Below the pieces are notes generated by a model. That model saw only the letters and a program-made list of their open reading frames with translations. It did no database searches and was not told where the DNA came from. From positions 36,096 to 100,095 of IMG/VR virus record IMGVR_UViG_3300027823_000001: a DNA stretch of 64,000 nt. The stretch is one strand, 5' to 3'. The DNA comes from a virus. A program made the position numbers and the translations under genes. Below, piece after piece: positions 48,059-56,533 of the stretch (positions are counted from its first letter, which is position 1; the number at the start of each line of letters is the position of its first letter).

Positions 48059-50335
48059 ATGGCATCTGCGATCTTTTTTGGCGGGCGTCGGATCAACATC
48101 CCCGGCGTCTATTCCAAGCTGGACACCAGCGGGCTCTCGACGGTCTCACCGTCCGCAGTCGGCATCGTCGCACTGATCGGCGAAGCCGAAGGCGGCAAGC
48201 CGCTCTCGGCGGCTCCCGAGGATAGCGATCACACTCGCAGCGACTCGTTGCTCGAACGCTACCGCGCAGGCTCACCGCTCCGCACTGCGGGGAAGTTCGC
48301 GTTCGAGCCTGCGAACGACGACGCGGTCCCTGGCGGCGCACAGCGCCTGGTTTGCGTGAAAGTGAACCCTGCGGTTCAGAGCACCGTCACGCTGCAAGAT
48401 GCACTCGGTGACGATGCGGTCGTGATCACGTCGAAGGATTACGGTCTGTTCACGGCGCAGATCAACATCGACCTGGAAGCCGGCACCACGCTCGGGCAGA
48501 AGCTCACGGTCACGTTCGAGGATACGGTCGAGACGTTCGATGACGTGGGGGGCGATGAGAAGCTCTCGCTGCTCTACACGCCAGGCTCTGGCGGCTACAC
48601 CGGAACCACGGCGGGCTTCGGAACCGCGAGCTTCGCCGCGAACGGCGTCAAGACCAACATCGGGCTCACGACCGAGCGCACGGCAGAGATGAGCGCGACG
48701 CTCGCGCTGACCTACGTGTCGAGCAACGCAGGCGACACGACGCAGGAGATCACGGTGTACGGCCGCGATGGTGCAGGCCTCGCGGTGAAGGAGACCGTGG
48801 CGCTCACCGGCACGACACCTGTCGCAGGGACGCAGCTCTTCTCGTCTGCGTTCGGAGCGCGCAAGAGCGCTGCCACGCTGGGCACCGTCACGATCGCCGA
48901 CACGGCGCCCACGACCGTCTTCACGCTGACCAGCGCGCAGTCCACGCGCGGGCTGCTCGTGCTCACGAACGCGTCCATCGTGCCCGCGTCGAGTTCGATC
49001 GCGATCGACACGGGAGCGGCGACCACCTACGGCATGATCGTCACGACCGATGCGGCGGGCGCCGAGGTGCTGCAAGCGCTCGACTTCACGGTCGCCACGC
49101 CGATCACGATCACGGGCGCAGGCAAGCGGGTCACGTACATCGCGCTCGGTGACGTGGCTGCGGCGCGCACCGTGACGCTCACCGCGCGCCTCACCACGCT
49201 CGCCTACGCGTCGTTCTCTACGATCCAAAGGATCACCGATGCGCTGAACGCGCTCGATGGCCTGACGGCAACCGCGGCCGTGTCGAACCCGACGACGTTC
49301 CTCGCCGCAGACATGGACCGCGCAGCCGTCGTCAGCATCCAAGCCGTCGATGGCGACTTCTTCGCGAACCTCGCGGACATCATCAGCGTGCTCGACCAAG
49401 GCTCGCAGCTCGTGAGCGCCGCGCGTCCCGCGTTCCCCGACGGCAACCTGACGCCCGCGAACCTTGTGTCGCCGGTGTATCTCGAAGGCGGTGACGAGGG
49501 CACGACCACGATCACGCAGTGGCAGGAGGCCTTCCGCCTCCTGCGCGAGCGACGCGTCACCACGATCGTCCCGCTCACTCGCGATTCGGCCGTCCATGCG
49601 CTGCTCAACCAACACCTGCGCTTGCGCGCAGGTGCGCTGCGCTCCGAGGCCAACGGCATCATCGGCCTCGCGAAGGCGGACGGTACGGGTGAGACCCGCG
49701 CGAACATCAAGTCTCAGATCATCGCGGTGCAGACGCGATCGATCTCGGCAGTCGCGCAGGAAGTGAAGCGCAACGATCCCGACACGGGTGAAGCGACGTG
49801 GTTCTCGCCCATCTACCACGCGGCCATCGTGGCAGGCGCACAGGCGGGCTCGCCCGTCGCCGAGCCGCTCACGCACAAGCGGCCCTTCGTGCTCGACATC
49901 CGCAACGATACGTCGTGGTCCGTGACCGACGACTCAGAGGAGATGATCGAGGCAGGTCTCATGTTCGCCGAGAAGCGCGAGAACGAGGGTATCCGCTGGG
50001 TGCGCTCGGTCACCACGCACATCGCCGACGACAACCCGATCTTCTCCGAACTCAGCAGCAACGAATCGGCGGATCAGTTCGCCTTTCAGTTCCGCGCCGC
50101 GCTGGAGCCTCGCATCGGTCGCCGCGGGCTCGGGTCTTCGGCGGGCGCGATCAAGGGCATGGCGAGCGACGCTGCGGCGCGCTTGGTGGACGACGAGATT
50201 ATCGTCGCGTGGCGCGCTCTCTCGGTCGAACAGATCGGCGACACGTTCCCTGTCAGCATCGAGGTGGCTCCTGTCGAGCCTACCAACTTTATCCCCGTAA
50301 CGATTCATCTGACTCGCTTCCGCGCCACGGCGTGA
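48059..50335 (+). CDS. Tail sheath protein
   Basis: The contractile sheath subunit. ATG with GGAGGACTG upstream; 758 aa. The N-terminus RRINIPGVYSKLD is the typical sheath start (IPGVYS). There is a long Thr/Ala/Gly-rich middle (~120-430) which must be one or more added beta domains, and a C-terminal core with VTTHIADDNPIFSELSSNES, and RRGLGSSAGAIKGMASD. The final strand VEPTNFIPVTIHLTRF matches the last strand that holds neighbouring sheath subunits together. It is longer than the usual 400-500 aa because of the middle insertions. Confidence 0.9.
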   Translation: MASAIFFGGRRINIPGVYSKLDTSGLSTVSPSAVGIVALIGEAEGGKPLSAAPEDSDHTRSDSLLERYRAGSPLRTAGKFAFEPANDDAVPGGAQRLVCVKVNPAVQSTVTLQDALGDDAVVITSKDYGLFTAQINIDLEAGTTLGQKLTVTFEDTVETFDDVGGDEKLSLLYTPGSGGYTGTTAGFGTASFAANGVKTNIGLTTERTAEMSATLALTYVSSNAGDTTQEITVYGRDGAGLAVKETVALTGTTPVAGTQLFSSAFGARKSAATLGTVTIADTAPTTVFTLTSAQSTRGLLVLTNASIVPASSSIAIDTGAATTYGMIVTTDAAGAEVLQALDFTVATPITITGAGKRVTYIALGDVAAARTVTLTARLTTLAYASFSTIQRITDALNALDGLTATAAVSNPTTFLAADMDRAAVVSIQAVDGDFFANLADIISVLDQGSQLVSAARPAFPDGNLTPANLVSPVYLEGGDEGTTTITQWQEAFRLLRERRVTTIVPLTRDSAVHALLNQHLRLRAGALRSEANGIIGLAKADGTGETRANIKSQIIAVQTRSISAVAQEVKRNDPDTGEATWFSPIYHAAIVAGAQAGSPVAEPLTHKRPFVLDIRNDTSWSVTDDSEEMIEAGLMFAEKRENEGIRWVRSVTTHIADDNPIFSELSSNESADQFAFQFRAALEPRIGRRGLGSSAGAIKGMASDAAARLVDDEIIVAWRALSVEQIGDTFPVSIEVAPVEPTNFIPVTIHLTRFRATA

Positions 50336-50357
50336 GCGCAGGACGTAGGAGGCACCG

Positions 50358-50792
50358 ATGGCTGGTAGAGGCTTGGTTCTGAGTGGCGCGCGTGCGGTCT
50401 TCTTGATCAACGGCGTCAAGGTGATGTACGCGACGAACGTGTCGCTGTCCGAGGAGATCCAGCAGGATCCCGTGGACGTGCTCGACCAGTTCGAAACGGC
50501 GGAGTTCGTACCCACGGGCTACCGCTGCACACTCTCCGCGCAGATGGTCCGGGTGATCACCAACCCGATCAAGCTGCGCGACGGCGTTCGGCTCTTCCCC
50601 CGCGTCGAGGACATCCTCTCAGCACAGGAGATGACCGCGACGCTCATGGACCGCGTGACTGACACCGTGCTCGCCAACGTCGAGCGCGTGAAGGCGCAGC
50701 GCTACTCGCTCGCCGTGCCCGCACGAGGCATTGTCATGTCCGATGTGGACTTCGTCTGCATCCGCATCCGCGATGAGAGCGAGATCACCTGA
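50358..50792 (+). CDS. Tail tube protein
   Basis: ATG with AGGAGGCACCG. The 144-aa protein directly follows the sheath. ARAVFLINGVKVMYATNVSL, GYRCTLSAQMVRVI and YSLAVPARGIVMSDVDFVCI describe the beta-barrel of Mu/T4-type tube proteins. It forms hexamer rings stacked inside the sheath. A strong terminator follows, keeping this highly expressed pair apart from the chaperone and tape-measure genes. Confidence 0.85.
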   Translation: MAGRGLVLSGARAVFLINGVKVMYATNVSLSEEIQQDPVDVLDQFETAEFVPTGYRCTLSAQMVRVITNPIKLRDGVRLFPRVEDILSAQEMTATLMDRVTDTVLANVERVKAQRYSLAVPARGIVMSDVDFVCIRIRDESEIT

Positions 50793-50813
50793 TACCACTA
50801 CGGGCAGTGATGG

Positions 50814-50850
50814 AAGGCTCGATGCTGAGAGGTGTCGAGCCTTTTGTTTT
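50814..50850 (+). terminator. Rho-independent terminator
   Basis: AAGGCTCGA pairs with TCGAGCCTT around a 12-base loop, then TTTGTTTT. It ends the sheath-tube unit. TATGCT at 50856-50861 may be a new -10 for the next gene. Confidence 0.85.
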
Positions 50851-50876
50851 CAGGCTATGCTCGCCGCGGAGGTTCC

Positions 50877-51452
50877 ATGACGACGAAGAAGCAGAACACC
50901 GCAGCGATCCCCAAGGCCGATGACGACGAAGCGGACGCGCAGCTGCCGCCCGTGACGACGATCAAGCTCGACTGCACCGATGGTCGCGGCATCCACTACG
51001 AGGGCTGGTTCACCTTCAAGGTGCCGAACATGAAAGACACGATGGAGATCGGTCGGCGCAAGTCGCTGCTACTCCCCATCTCCATCGTGAACGACGTGAA
51101 CGCCGCCATGCTCGCGGAGATGATCGCGTACCTGGACGTGACGCTTCAGAAAGGCGACGACGGCGCGCGCATCCCGAAGTGGTGGAAGCCTCTCGACTTC
51201 TACGACGAGACGCCCATCGTGGCCCTCTACGCGGAGGCAACGGCTTACGCCAAGACCTTTCGCGGCGAGGCGCGTCCCAACGATCGAGCAGATGAGGAAG
51301 CTCCTGCGGAGCGACACGAAGACGCTGGTGGAAGCGATGTGGATGGAGACATTCAACCTCCCATCGAACGACGAACGATTCACCGAACTGACTCTGCACG
51401 AAGCACTTCGGCAGGTAGTGCTGGTCGAGGCATTCAAAGCGGAGAGGGCTGA
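50877..51452 (+). CDS. Tail assembly chaperone, upstream frame
   Basis: ATG at 50877 with GGAGG. The unshifted product is 191 aa. The first ~130 residues (PPVTTIKLDCTDGRGIHYEG, MKDTMEIGRRKSLLLPISIV, WWKPLDFYDETPIVALYAEA) are the chaperone domain; from residue ~135 the frame becomes low-complexity (HEDAGGSDVDGDIQPPIERR). It lies between tube and tape measure genes, as all tail-assembly chaperone pairs do. The next frame overlaps and would be added by a +1 frameshift at 51276-51279. Confidence 0.8.
   Translation: MTTKKQNTAAIPKADDDEADAQLPPVTTIKLDCTDGRGIHYEGWFTFKVPNMKDTMEIGRRKSLLLPISIVNDVNAAMLAEMIAYLDVTLQKGDDGARIPKWWKPLDFYDETPIVALYAEATAYAKTFRGEARPNDRADEEAPAERHEDAGGSDVDGDIQPPIERRTIHRTDSARSTSAGSAGRGIQSGEG
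51276..51279 (+). other. Probable programmed +1 frameshift site CCCA
   Basis: In the chaperone frame the codon is CCC (51276-51278) followed by A. Moving one base forward lets the Pro tRNA re-pair on CCA, and reading continues ACG ATC GAG CAG (TIEQM...) in the downstream frame. The join then reads FRGEARP-TIEQMRKLLRS, with no stop. There is no run of G or A/T slippery heptamer suited to -1 or -2. Phage PSA of Listeria is the known case of +1 slippage on CCC in structural genes. Confidence 0.55.
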
Positions 51453-51648
51453 TCGCATCAAGCGCGCACGCGAAGATGCAGCAGGTCTCGATCGCGCGCC
51501 CGAGGTGACTCAGGTGCGGGGCGAGGACGCTGAAGCGGTGGGCGGTCCGCGGCTCACTGGCGACGCCGAGTTCGATTCGATCGAGCTGATGGAGACAGAT
51601 CCACTTCGTGATCTGCCTCGCGTCAGAGTGACAGTGAAGCGAGGCTGA
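51292..51648 (+). CDS. Tail assembly chaperone, downstream part made by frameshift
   Basis: The frame is open from well before 51276 to the stop at 51648. The first ATG is at 51292 but has no ribosome-binding site. It adds ~122 residues to the chaperone: a helical domain (TLVEAMWMETFNLPSNDERF, HEALRQVVLVEAFKAERADR) and an acidic C-terminus. Position, relative length and frame are as for the gpG-gpGT pair of lambda or their myovirus counterparts. It ends two bases before the tape measure gene. Confidence 0.75.
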   Translation: MRKLLRSDTKTLVEAMWMETFNLPSNDERFTELTLHEALRQVVLVEAFKAERADRIKRAREDAAGLDRAPEVTQVRGEDAEAVGGPRLTGDAEFDSIELMETDPLRDLPRVRVTVKRG

Positions 51649-51650
51649 CG

Positions 51651-53552
51651 ATGCCTGAGACACGCCACCGCACAGTTCTTGAGGTCGGAGTAGACGATCG
51701 CAATCTTCGGCAGCTCGCGCCGACGATGGAGCGAGCGCTCAACCCGAAGGTCGCGGAGGCGTTCGAGAAGAGCATGGAGCGCACGACTGCTGCGCTCGGT
51801 AAGATGATCGAGCAGCAGACGAGGTTTGGTCGGCTGCTCGAAGATCAAGCGAAGCGCTCATCGCAGCGCAGCCGCGATGACGAACGAAGGCTGCGCAGTG
51901 CCGTCCGCTCCGGCACTGCGCAGGGGACGCTCGGCGCACACGCGCTGATGCGAGGAAACCAGATCGCAGGACAGATGCCCTACCAAGAGGGCTTTTTGAC
52001 TCAGATGCTGTCGGGCATCCCGATCCTGGGTCCTGCGTTCGGCGGTGCGGTCGGCGGCGCGCAGAGCTTCTACCAGAGCTTTGCGGCGCAGCAGATCGGC
52101 AGGGCCCGCGCCTTCGGCGCTACGGGCCTTGGCGGGCGCGCCTACGGCGCAGGAGGCCACGGACTAACCAGCGCAGGGATCGGGCTCGGCTACGGCCCCT
52201 CGGAGCTTCCAGGGCTCCTGGGAGGCTTCGCGCAGTCCAGCGGCATGCGCGGCTACGGACTTGGGAGCGCGGCCACGCGCGCGCTTCAGATGCAGGCGCT
52301 CGGCGGTATCGACATGGGTGCATCGGGAGCGCTCGGCAACGCGATGCTAACTGGTACCACGGGCAGCGGTACCAGCACTGCCGAGGATGGCGTCGGAGAC
52401 ATGCTCACAGAGGCCGTAGCCGCTGGGATCTCTGGCGGGATCCGCGAAGGTCGCATCGGCGAGATGCTTCAACAGATCAGCTCGGGTGTGACGCAGCTAC
52501 GCACACGCGGTGTCATGGTCAACGTTGGCGAGACCATCGCGCTCATGCGCGGGCTCAGCAACATGGGCGGCGCATTCGGTGGAGAGGCTGGCGTGGCAGC
52601 CGCTTCGTCGATCACACAAGGCTTCTCAGGCGCTCCCGATCGCGAAGGTGTGCTCTCCGCGCTCGCGATCCGGAACAGGATGTCGTCGAGCGGAGAGGAC
52701 TACGAGACGGCCTCGCGTTCCATCGAGTCGAATCCTGTCGAAGCCTTTCGATCCGTCATGGGCTCGCTCTCTCGCTTCCGAGGCACGCGTGGGTTCGAGA
52801 CGATGCTGCGCTCCAGTATGAGCGCTATGGGTGTCTCGCTCTCCCGCGAGCAAGCGCACCAGCTCGCCGGCATGAATGACTCCGACCTCGCAGGTATGAG
52901 CGGTGGGACATCCGATGCTGGCGGTATCGTAGAGGGCTATCTGGCGAGCAACCGCGAGGCCTCGGCTGGCGTGATGGGCACGGCGAGCACCGAAGCAGGC
53001 TACGAGGCGCGGCGTGCTGGGATCGGCGCGGGCATGGGCGGCACCGTCACGGCGTACCGCGATCTCGAACTGAGCATGATCACCGCGATGCAGCCGATGG
53101 TGCAGAGCTTCGCGTCAGGCGTGCTGCGGGAGGTGAGTGGCCTCTTCAGCGCGTTCCAAGAGGGTGGCGTTGGAGGGCTGTTCGAGGCTGCCATGACGCG
53201 AGTCATCGAGGGCTTGCGCACGCTGGGCGAAGATGTGCTCCCCGAGCTGGTCGCGATACCTGGGCTACCTGACGACACTAGCGGGACCGACATGGCCCTC
53301 GATGCAGCCGATGCTGTCGGCTGGGCTCTCAACGAAGGCGCGGCTTCCGTGCTCGACGCCGTAGGCGCCGAGGGCTCTGTCTCGCGCAGCATGCACAGCA
53401 TGGGAGAAGCCCACCTGCGGAGCGGAGCTACGCGCCGAGGCGGCGCAGCGTCCACTGACTCTGCAACCATCGACACGCCTGGCGGCGCCGTGCGCGTTGA
53501 GACGACAACCACAGTCACTCCGGTTGTGGATGACTTCGAGTCAGCACGGTGA
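51651..53552 (+). CDS. Tape measure protein
   Basis: This protein fixes tail length and interacts with the chaperones encoded upstream. ATG at 51651. The 633-aa protein starts with helices (LRQLAPTMERALNPKVAEAF, KMIEQQTRFGRLLEDQAKRS), then a long Gly/Ala/Met/Ser-rich middle with hydrophobic segments (SGIPILGPAFGGAVGGAQSF), and helices again. This is normal for tape measures, but it is short for a myovirus, so the tail may be short or the tape measure incomplete. Confidence 0.82.
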   Translation: MPETRHRTVLEVGVDDRNLRQLAPTMERALNPKVAEAFEKSMERTTAALGKMIEQQTRFGRLLEDQAKRSSQRSRDDERRLRSAVRSGTAQGTLGAHALMRGNQIAGQMPYQEGFLTQMLSGIPILGPAFGGAVGGAQSFYQSFAAQQIGRARAFGATGLGGRAYGAGGHGLTSAGIGLGYGPSELPGLLGGFAQSSGMRGYGLGSAATRALQMQALGGIDMGASGALGNAMLTGTTGSGTSTAEDGVGDMLTEAVAAGISGGIREGRIGEMLQQISSGVTQLRTRGVMVNVGETIALMRGLSNMGGAFGGEAGVAAASSITQGFSGAPDREGVLSALAIRNRMSSSGEDYETASRSIESNPVEAFRSVMGSLSRFRGTRGFETMLRSSMSAMGVSLSREQAHQLAGMNDSDLAGMSGGTSDAGGIVEGYLASNREASAGVMGTASTEAGYEARRAGIGAGMGGTVTAYRDLELSMITAMQPMVQSFASGVLREVSGLFSAFQEGGVGGLFEAAMTRVIEGLRTLGEDVLPELVAIPGLPDDTSGTDMALDAADAVGWALNEGAASVLDAVGAEGSVSRSMHSMGEAHLRSGATRRGGAASTDSATIDTPGGAVRVETTTTVTPVVDDFESAR

Positions 53553-53555
53553 AGC

Positions 53556-55487
53556 ATGGCGATGAGACCTCTCAACGGCGCAGGACCTTTCAACGAGCAG
53601 ACGCGAATCCTCGCATCGTTTCATTCCGACGAAGGCTTCGATGGTGTGGTCGGCGAAGGTCTCCGTGGCTTCGGGTACGTTGTCGGCGCTAGCACGAGCA
53701 AGCACTTCGGCAGGGCCTCAGGCAACTGGACGCTGAACATCAAGACGGCGCCTGGACAGCCACCGCTTCTGTCCCAGTACCCGGACCCGGAAGACGTGTG
53801 GGTGCGAGTCCAGATGAGGGTCAACGGGCAGGTGTACGACCTGATGATCGGGCTGATTGACTCGATCGTCGAAGACACCGTGCGCAATCCCGACGGCTCG
53901 CAGCCACACACCTACACCGTCTCAGGCAGCGACTTCGGTAAGTGCTTTGAGAAGCTCGAACTCTTCACCAACTTCTGGGCTACTGGAGGTCCGCCGATTC
54001 CGCAGTTCGTAGGATACTCAGCCATCGCCGCAGATCTCGCACTGCCGATCGGCTCGCCGCACGAAGTGGTGCGTGGGCTCATCGAGATGTGGCTTGGTAA
54101 CGCAGGCGCCGCCGAGAAGCAGTGGATGCTCCCTTCGTCGCTGCGCGGCGGACCGACAGGTGCGCGCTACATCTTCGACTGGCTCCACATGGGCAACATC
54201 TCGGACGCGCTGCGAGGCAACTTAGCGAACGATCCGACGCTGCTCTCTCCCGATCCGTTGATGGGTCGCACGCTGTGGGATGTACTTCAAGAGTACAGCC
54301 ACAACCTGCTCAACGAACTGTGGCTCGACCTCGGCACGGACCCCGATCTCAATCACAGCGACGAACGTCTCGATGCGCTCCGCCCGACAGTCTACATGCG
54401 CGAGCGCCCGTTCCCCACGATCAAGAGCACGCGCCGATGGGACTCGCTGCACACGATCGAGCTGGGCCCGAGCGACGTGAAGCGGCGACGCATCGTCTCT
54501 GGTGATGGCGGTGCATCGCGGTTCAACTGGTGGGAGCTGATCCCGAGTGGTGCGAGCGCGAACGCGAACGACTTGCAGGCATTTATGCACAACGGTAACG
54601 GTGAACCCGGAGGCATGCCGATCTACAACCTGGACTCGATGCGCAAGCATGGCGTGCGTCGGTACGCGCAGCAGTCGAAGTACCTCGTGCTGCCCTCCGC
54701 TGAGGAGGGTCCGAGCTTCATCCAGTACGCGATCCGCTGGGTGCGCATCGTGCACGACTGGTACTCCGTTGCGCCGTACCAGTACACAGGGACCATCGTC
54801 ACGGCGCGCGCTCGCCCCGATGCGCGGCTTGGGATGAAGCTCCGCGAGACGCGCGCCGACGGATCGATCTGGGTCTATTACATCGAAGGCGTGGATCAGC
54901 ACTACTCGTACCCTGGCGATGGCGAGACCACGCTGACCGTCACTCGCGGGCAGCTGGAGAGCGCGCGCTTTCTCGATCGGGTCTACGCGTACTACCGAGG
55001 TGCGGACCTCTCGACGCTCTCAGGCGCCGAGGTGGCCGCTTCGGTACCAGCCACGGAGCCCGTTGCTGGCGGTACGACGCCCGACACGGCTCCCGCGCCG
55101 TCCGTAGACCCCGACGTAGCCATCCCTCCCGAGGATGCCCTCACAGCGCCGTCTGAGACGGCTCCAGGGGTTGAGGCGGTCGTGCTGGACGAAGACACGC
55201 CCGCGGCGCGCGCTGGTGTGCATGCGGTGCGAGCTGAGACCGGCACGGCGGACGCCTCGATGGTCACCGCTCCTGAGACGGTCGAGGACACGGACCTCAC
55301 CATGGCTGAACTCCACAACGGAGACGAGATCGCCGTGGACACGCTGCTGATCGATCCGCGCGACAGACTCACATCGCCAGGCCGTTCGACGGGCGACAAC
55401 CCCGCAGTGGATCCTGCCTCGCTGATAGGCTCTGGACCAGTAGAGCCCTCGGTGCCGACGACGCGCGGCGGAGCGAGGCGCGCATGA
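53556..55487 (+). CDS. Baseplate hub protein (gpD/gp44-like)
   Basis: ATG three bases after the tape measure stop. The 643-aa protein has an early SGNWTLNIKTAPGQPPLLSQ and DVWVRVQMRVNGQVYDLMIG strands, then HTYTVSGSDFGKCFEKLELF, the 'v.G.Dy' phrase of hub proteins, and a central WDVLQEYSHNLLNELWLDLG. The C-terminal 130 residues are a Pro/Thr/Ala/Asp-rich tail without structure. It should form the trimeric hub on which the spike sits. Confidence 0.8.
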   Translation: MAMRPLNGAGPFNEQTRILASFHSDEGFDGVVGEGLRGFGYVVGASTSKHFGRASGNWTLNIKTAPGQPPLLSQYPDPEDVWVRVQMRVNGQVYDLMIGLIDSIVEDTVRNPDGSQPHTYTVSGSDFGKCFEKLELFTNFWATGGPPIPQFVGYSAIAADLALPIGSPHEVVRGLIEMWLGNAGAAEKQWMLPSSLRGGPTGARYIFDWLHMGNISDALRGNLANDPTLLSPDPLMGRTLWDVLQEYSHNLLNELWLDLGTDPDLNHSDERLDALRPTVYMRERPFPTIKSTRRWDSLHTIELGPSDVKRRRIVSGDGGASRFNWWELIPSGASANANDLQAFMHNGNGEPGGMPIYNLDSMRKHGVRRYAQQSKYLVLPSAEEGPSFIQYAIRWVRIVHDWYSVAPYQYTGTIVTARARPDARLGMKLRETRADGSIWVYYIEGVDQHYSYPGDGETTLTVTRGQLESARFLDRVYAYYRGADLSTLSGAEVAASVPATEPVAGGTTPDTAPAPSVDPDVAIPPEDALTAPSETAPGVEAVVLDEDTPAARAGVHAVRAETGTADASMVTAPETVEDTDLTMAELHNGDEIAVDTLLIDPRDRLTSPGRSTGDNPAVDPASLIGSGPVEPSVPTTRGGARRA

Positions 55488-56491
55488 GCCGCAACCGCGC
55501 CATGACCACGCGCACAGGCGCAGTGATCCAGTCAGGGCTCGACGCGCGCCCGAAGGGCACCGTGCCCCTCATGCGGATGCCTACGATGGTTCCGTACCGC
55601 GCGATCGTGCTCAACACGTACACGACCGACGACGACGAGAACCGAGGCGGTGTAGCAGTCGAGTGCGATGTGTTTCTCGTACGCGCGTGCTTCAGGCTCG
55701 CACGCGTTCCGGTGAAGCAGATCAACCACGGGCGCAACAACTCGTGGCTGCCGTGGGTCCCGAGGCCCAGCACGAGGGTCATCTCCACTGGTGACGGTGT
55801 GAACTTCACCACGCGTTCAGCACGTGGCACGCCGCAAGGGGACGCGTCGGTACCGTCGGACCTCGATGGTGATCTCGTCATCGTTGAGTTCATGGAGGCG
55901 GATCCCGATCGCCCGCTCATCACTGGCGCGCTCTCTCACGATCAGAACCTGCGTCGTGTGATCGGCTCGGCTTCAGATGCGGACGCGTCGCTGGGCTGGA
56001 AGGACGGCGACTACCGCGCGGGCTCACCTCGCCGCAACGAGCTGTACATCGGCCACTATGGCAGCGAGCTGCGCATCAACGGGCGCGGCGACGTGCTGCT
56101 CTCGACGGTCGATGCGTTCGAGGATCCGATCGAGGAAGACCCCTCACCCGCAGTTGGAGAGATCAGGGTGCGAGTGAAAGACTCGCGCCGCTGCACGATC
56201 GAGATGGACGGTACCGACGTGTTCGAGATCTTCAAGGACGGCGCGCAGGTACGGGTCGATCTCGGTGAGGGCGCAGCGCAGCGGCTGGTTCTCGGTGATG
56301 ACTTCAGAACATTTCTGAACGCTGAACTGGTGGCGAAGCTGAACAACCTGATCACGCTCTTCAACGCGCATCTTCACTCGGGTGGCACCATCTCTGGCAA
56401 CACGGGTGTGCCATCAGCGACCGATCCAGACAGCGTGTCGCAGATGAGTACGGATCTGCTCTCCGACCTCGCCAAGACGAAGAAGTCCTGA
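55484..56491 (+). CDS. Baseplate spike/assembly protein V-like
   Basis: The ATG overlaps the hub stop (ATGA). The 335-aa protein has an OB-like region, DLDGDLVIVEFMEADPDRPL followed by ITGAL, which is the conserved GDxVlVaFleGDpdrPxxxG of gpV/gp45 spike proteins. A repetitive strand region follows (SELRINGRGDVLLSTVDAFE, RRCTIEMDGTDVFEIFKDGA), then a C-terminus with FNAHLHSGGTISGNTGVP, a His-containing spike tip common in phages. It pierces the outer membrane. Confidence 0.85.
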   Translation: MSRNRAMTTRTGAVIQSGLDARPKGTVPLMRMPTMVPYRAIVLNTYTTDDDENRGGVAVECDVFLVRACFRLARVPVKQINHGRNNSWLPWVPRPSTRVISTGDGVNFTTRSARGTPQGDASVPSDLDGDLVIVEFMEADPDRPLITGALSHDQNLRRVIGSASDADASLGWKDGDYRAGSPRRNELYIGHYGSELRINGRGDVLLSTVDAFEDPIEEDPSPAVGEIRVRVKDSRRCTIEMDGTDVFEIFKDGAQVRVDLGEGAAQRLVLGDDFRTFLNAELVAKLNNLITLFNAHLHSGGTISGNTGVPSATDPDSVSQMSTDLLSDLAKTKKS

Positions 56492-56517
56492 TCTTGGGCG
56501 CAAGGGTGCGGTGCGGG

Positions 56518-56533
56518 TATATACTCGGCGACG
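56518..56533 (+). promoter_or_regulatory. Promoter-like sequence before the baseplate fusion gene
   Basis: GCGGGTATATACT contains TATACT at 56520-56525, a good -10 (five of six), eight bases before the ATG at 56534. The preceding GGGTATA matches the right half of the recurrent CATCGGGTATA motif, without CATC. The gap 56492-56533 has no clear ribosome-binding site. It may start a leaderless or nearly leaderless transcript inside the tail operon. Confidence 0.45.

Noticed and set aside
47890-50515. Long minus-strand frames over the sheath gene (up to 534 aa)
   Set aside because: Arg-rich, no domain signature, no ribosome-binding site; third-position GC bias of the sheath gene keeps the opposite frame open.
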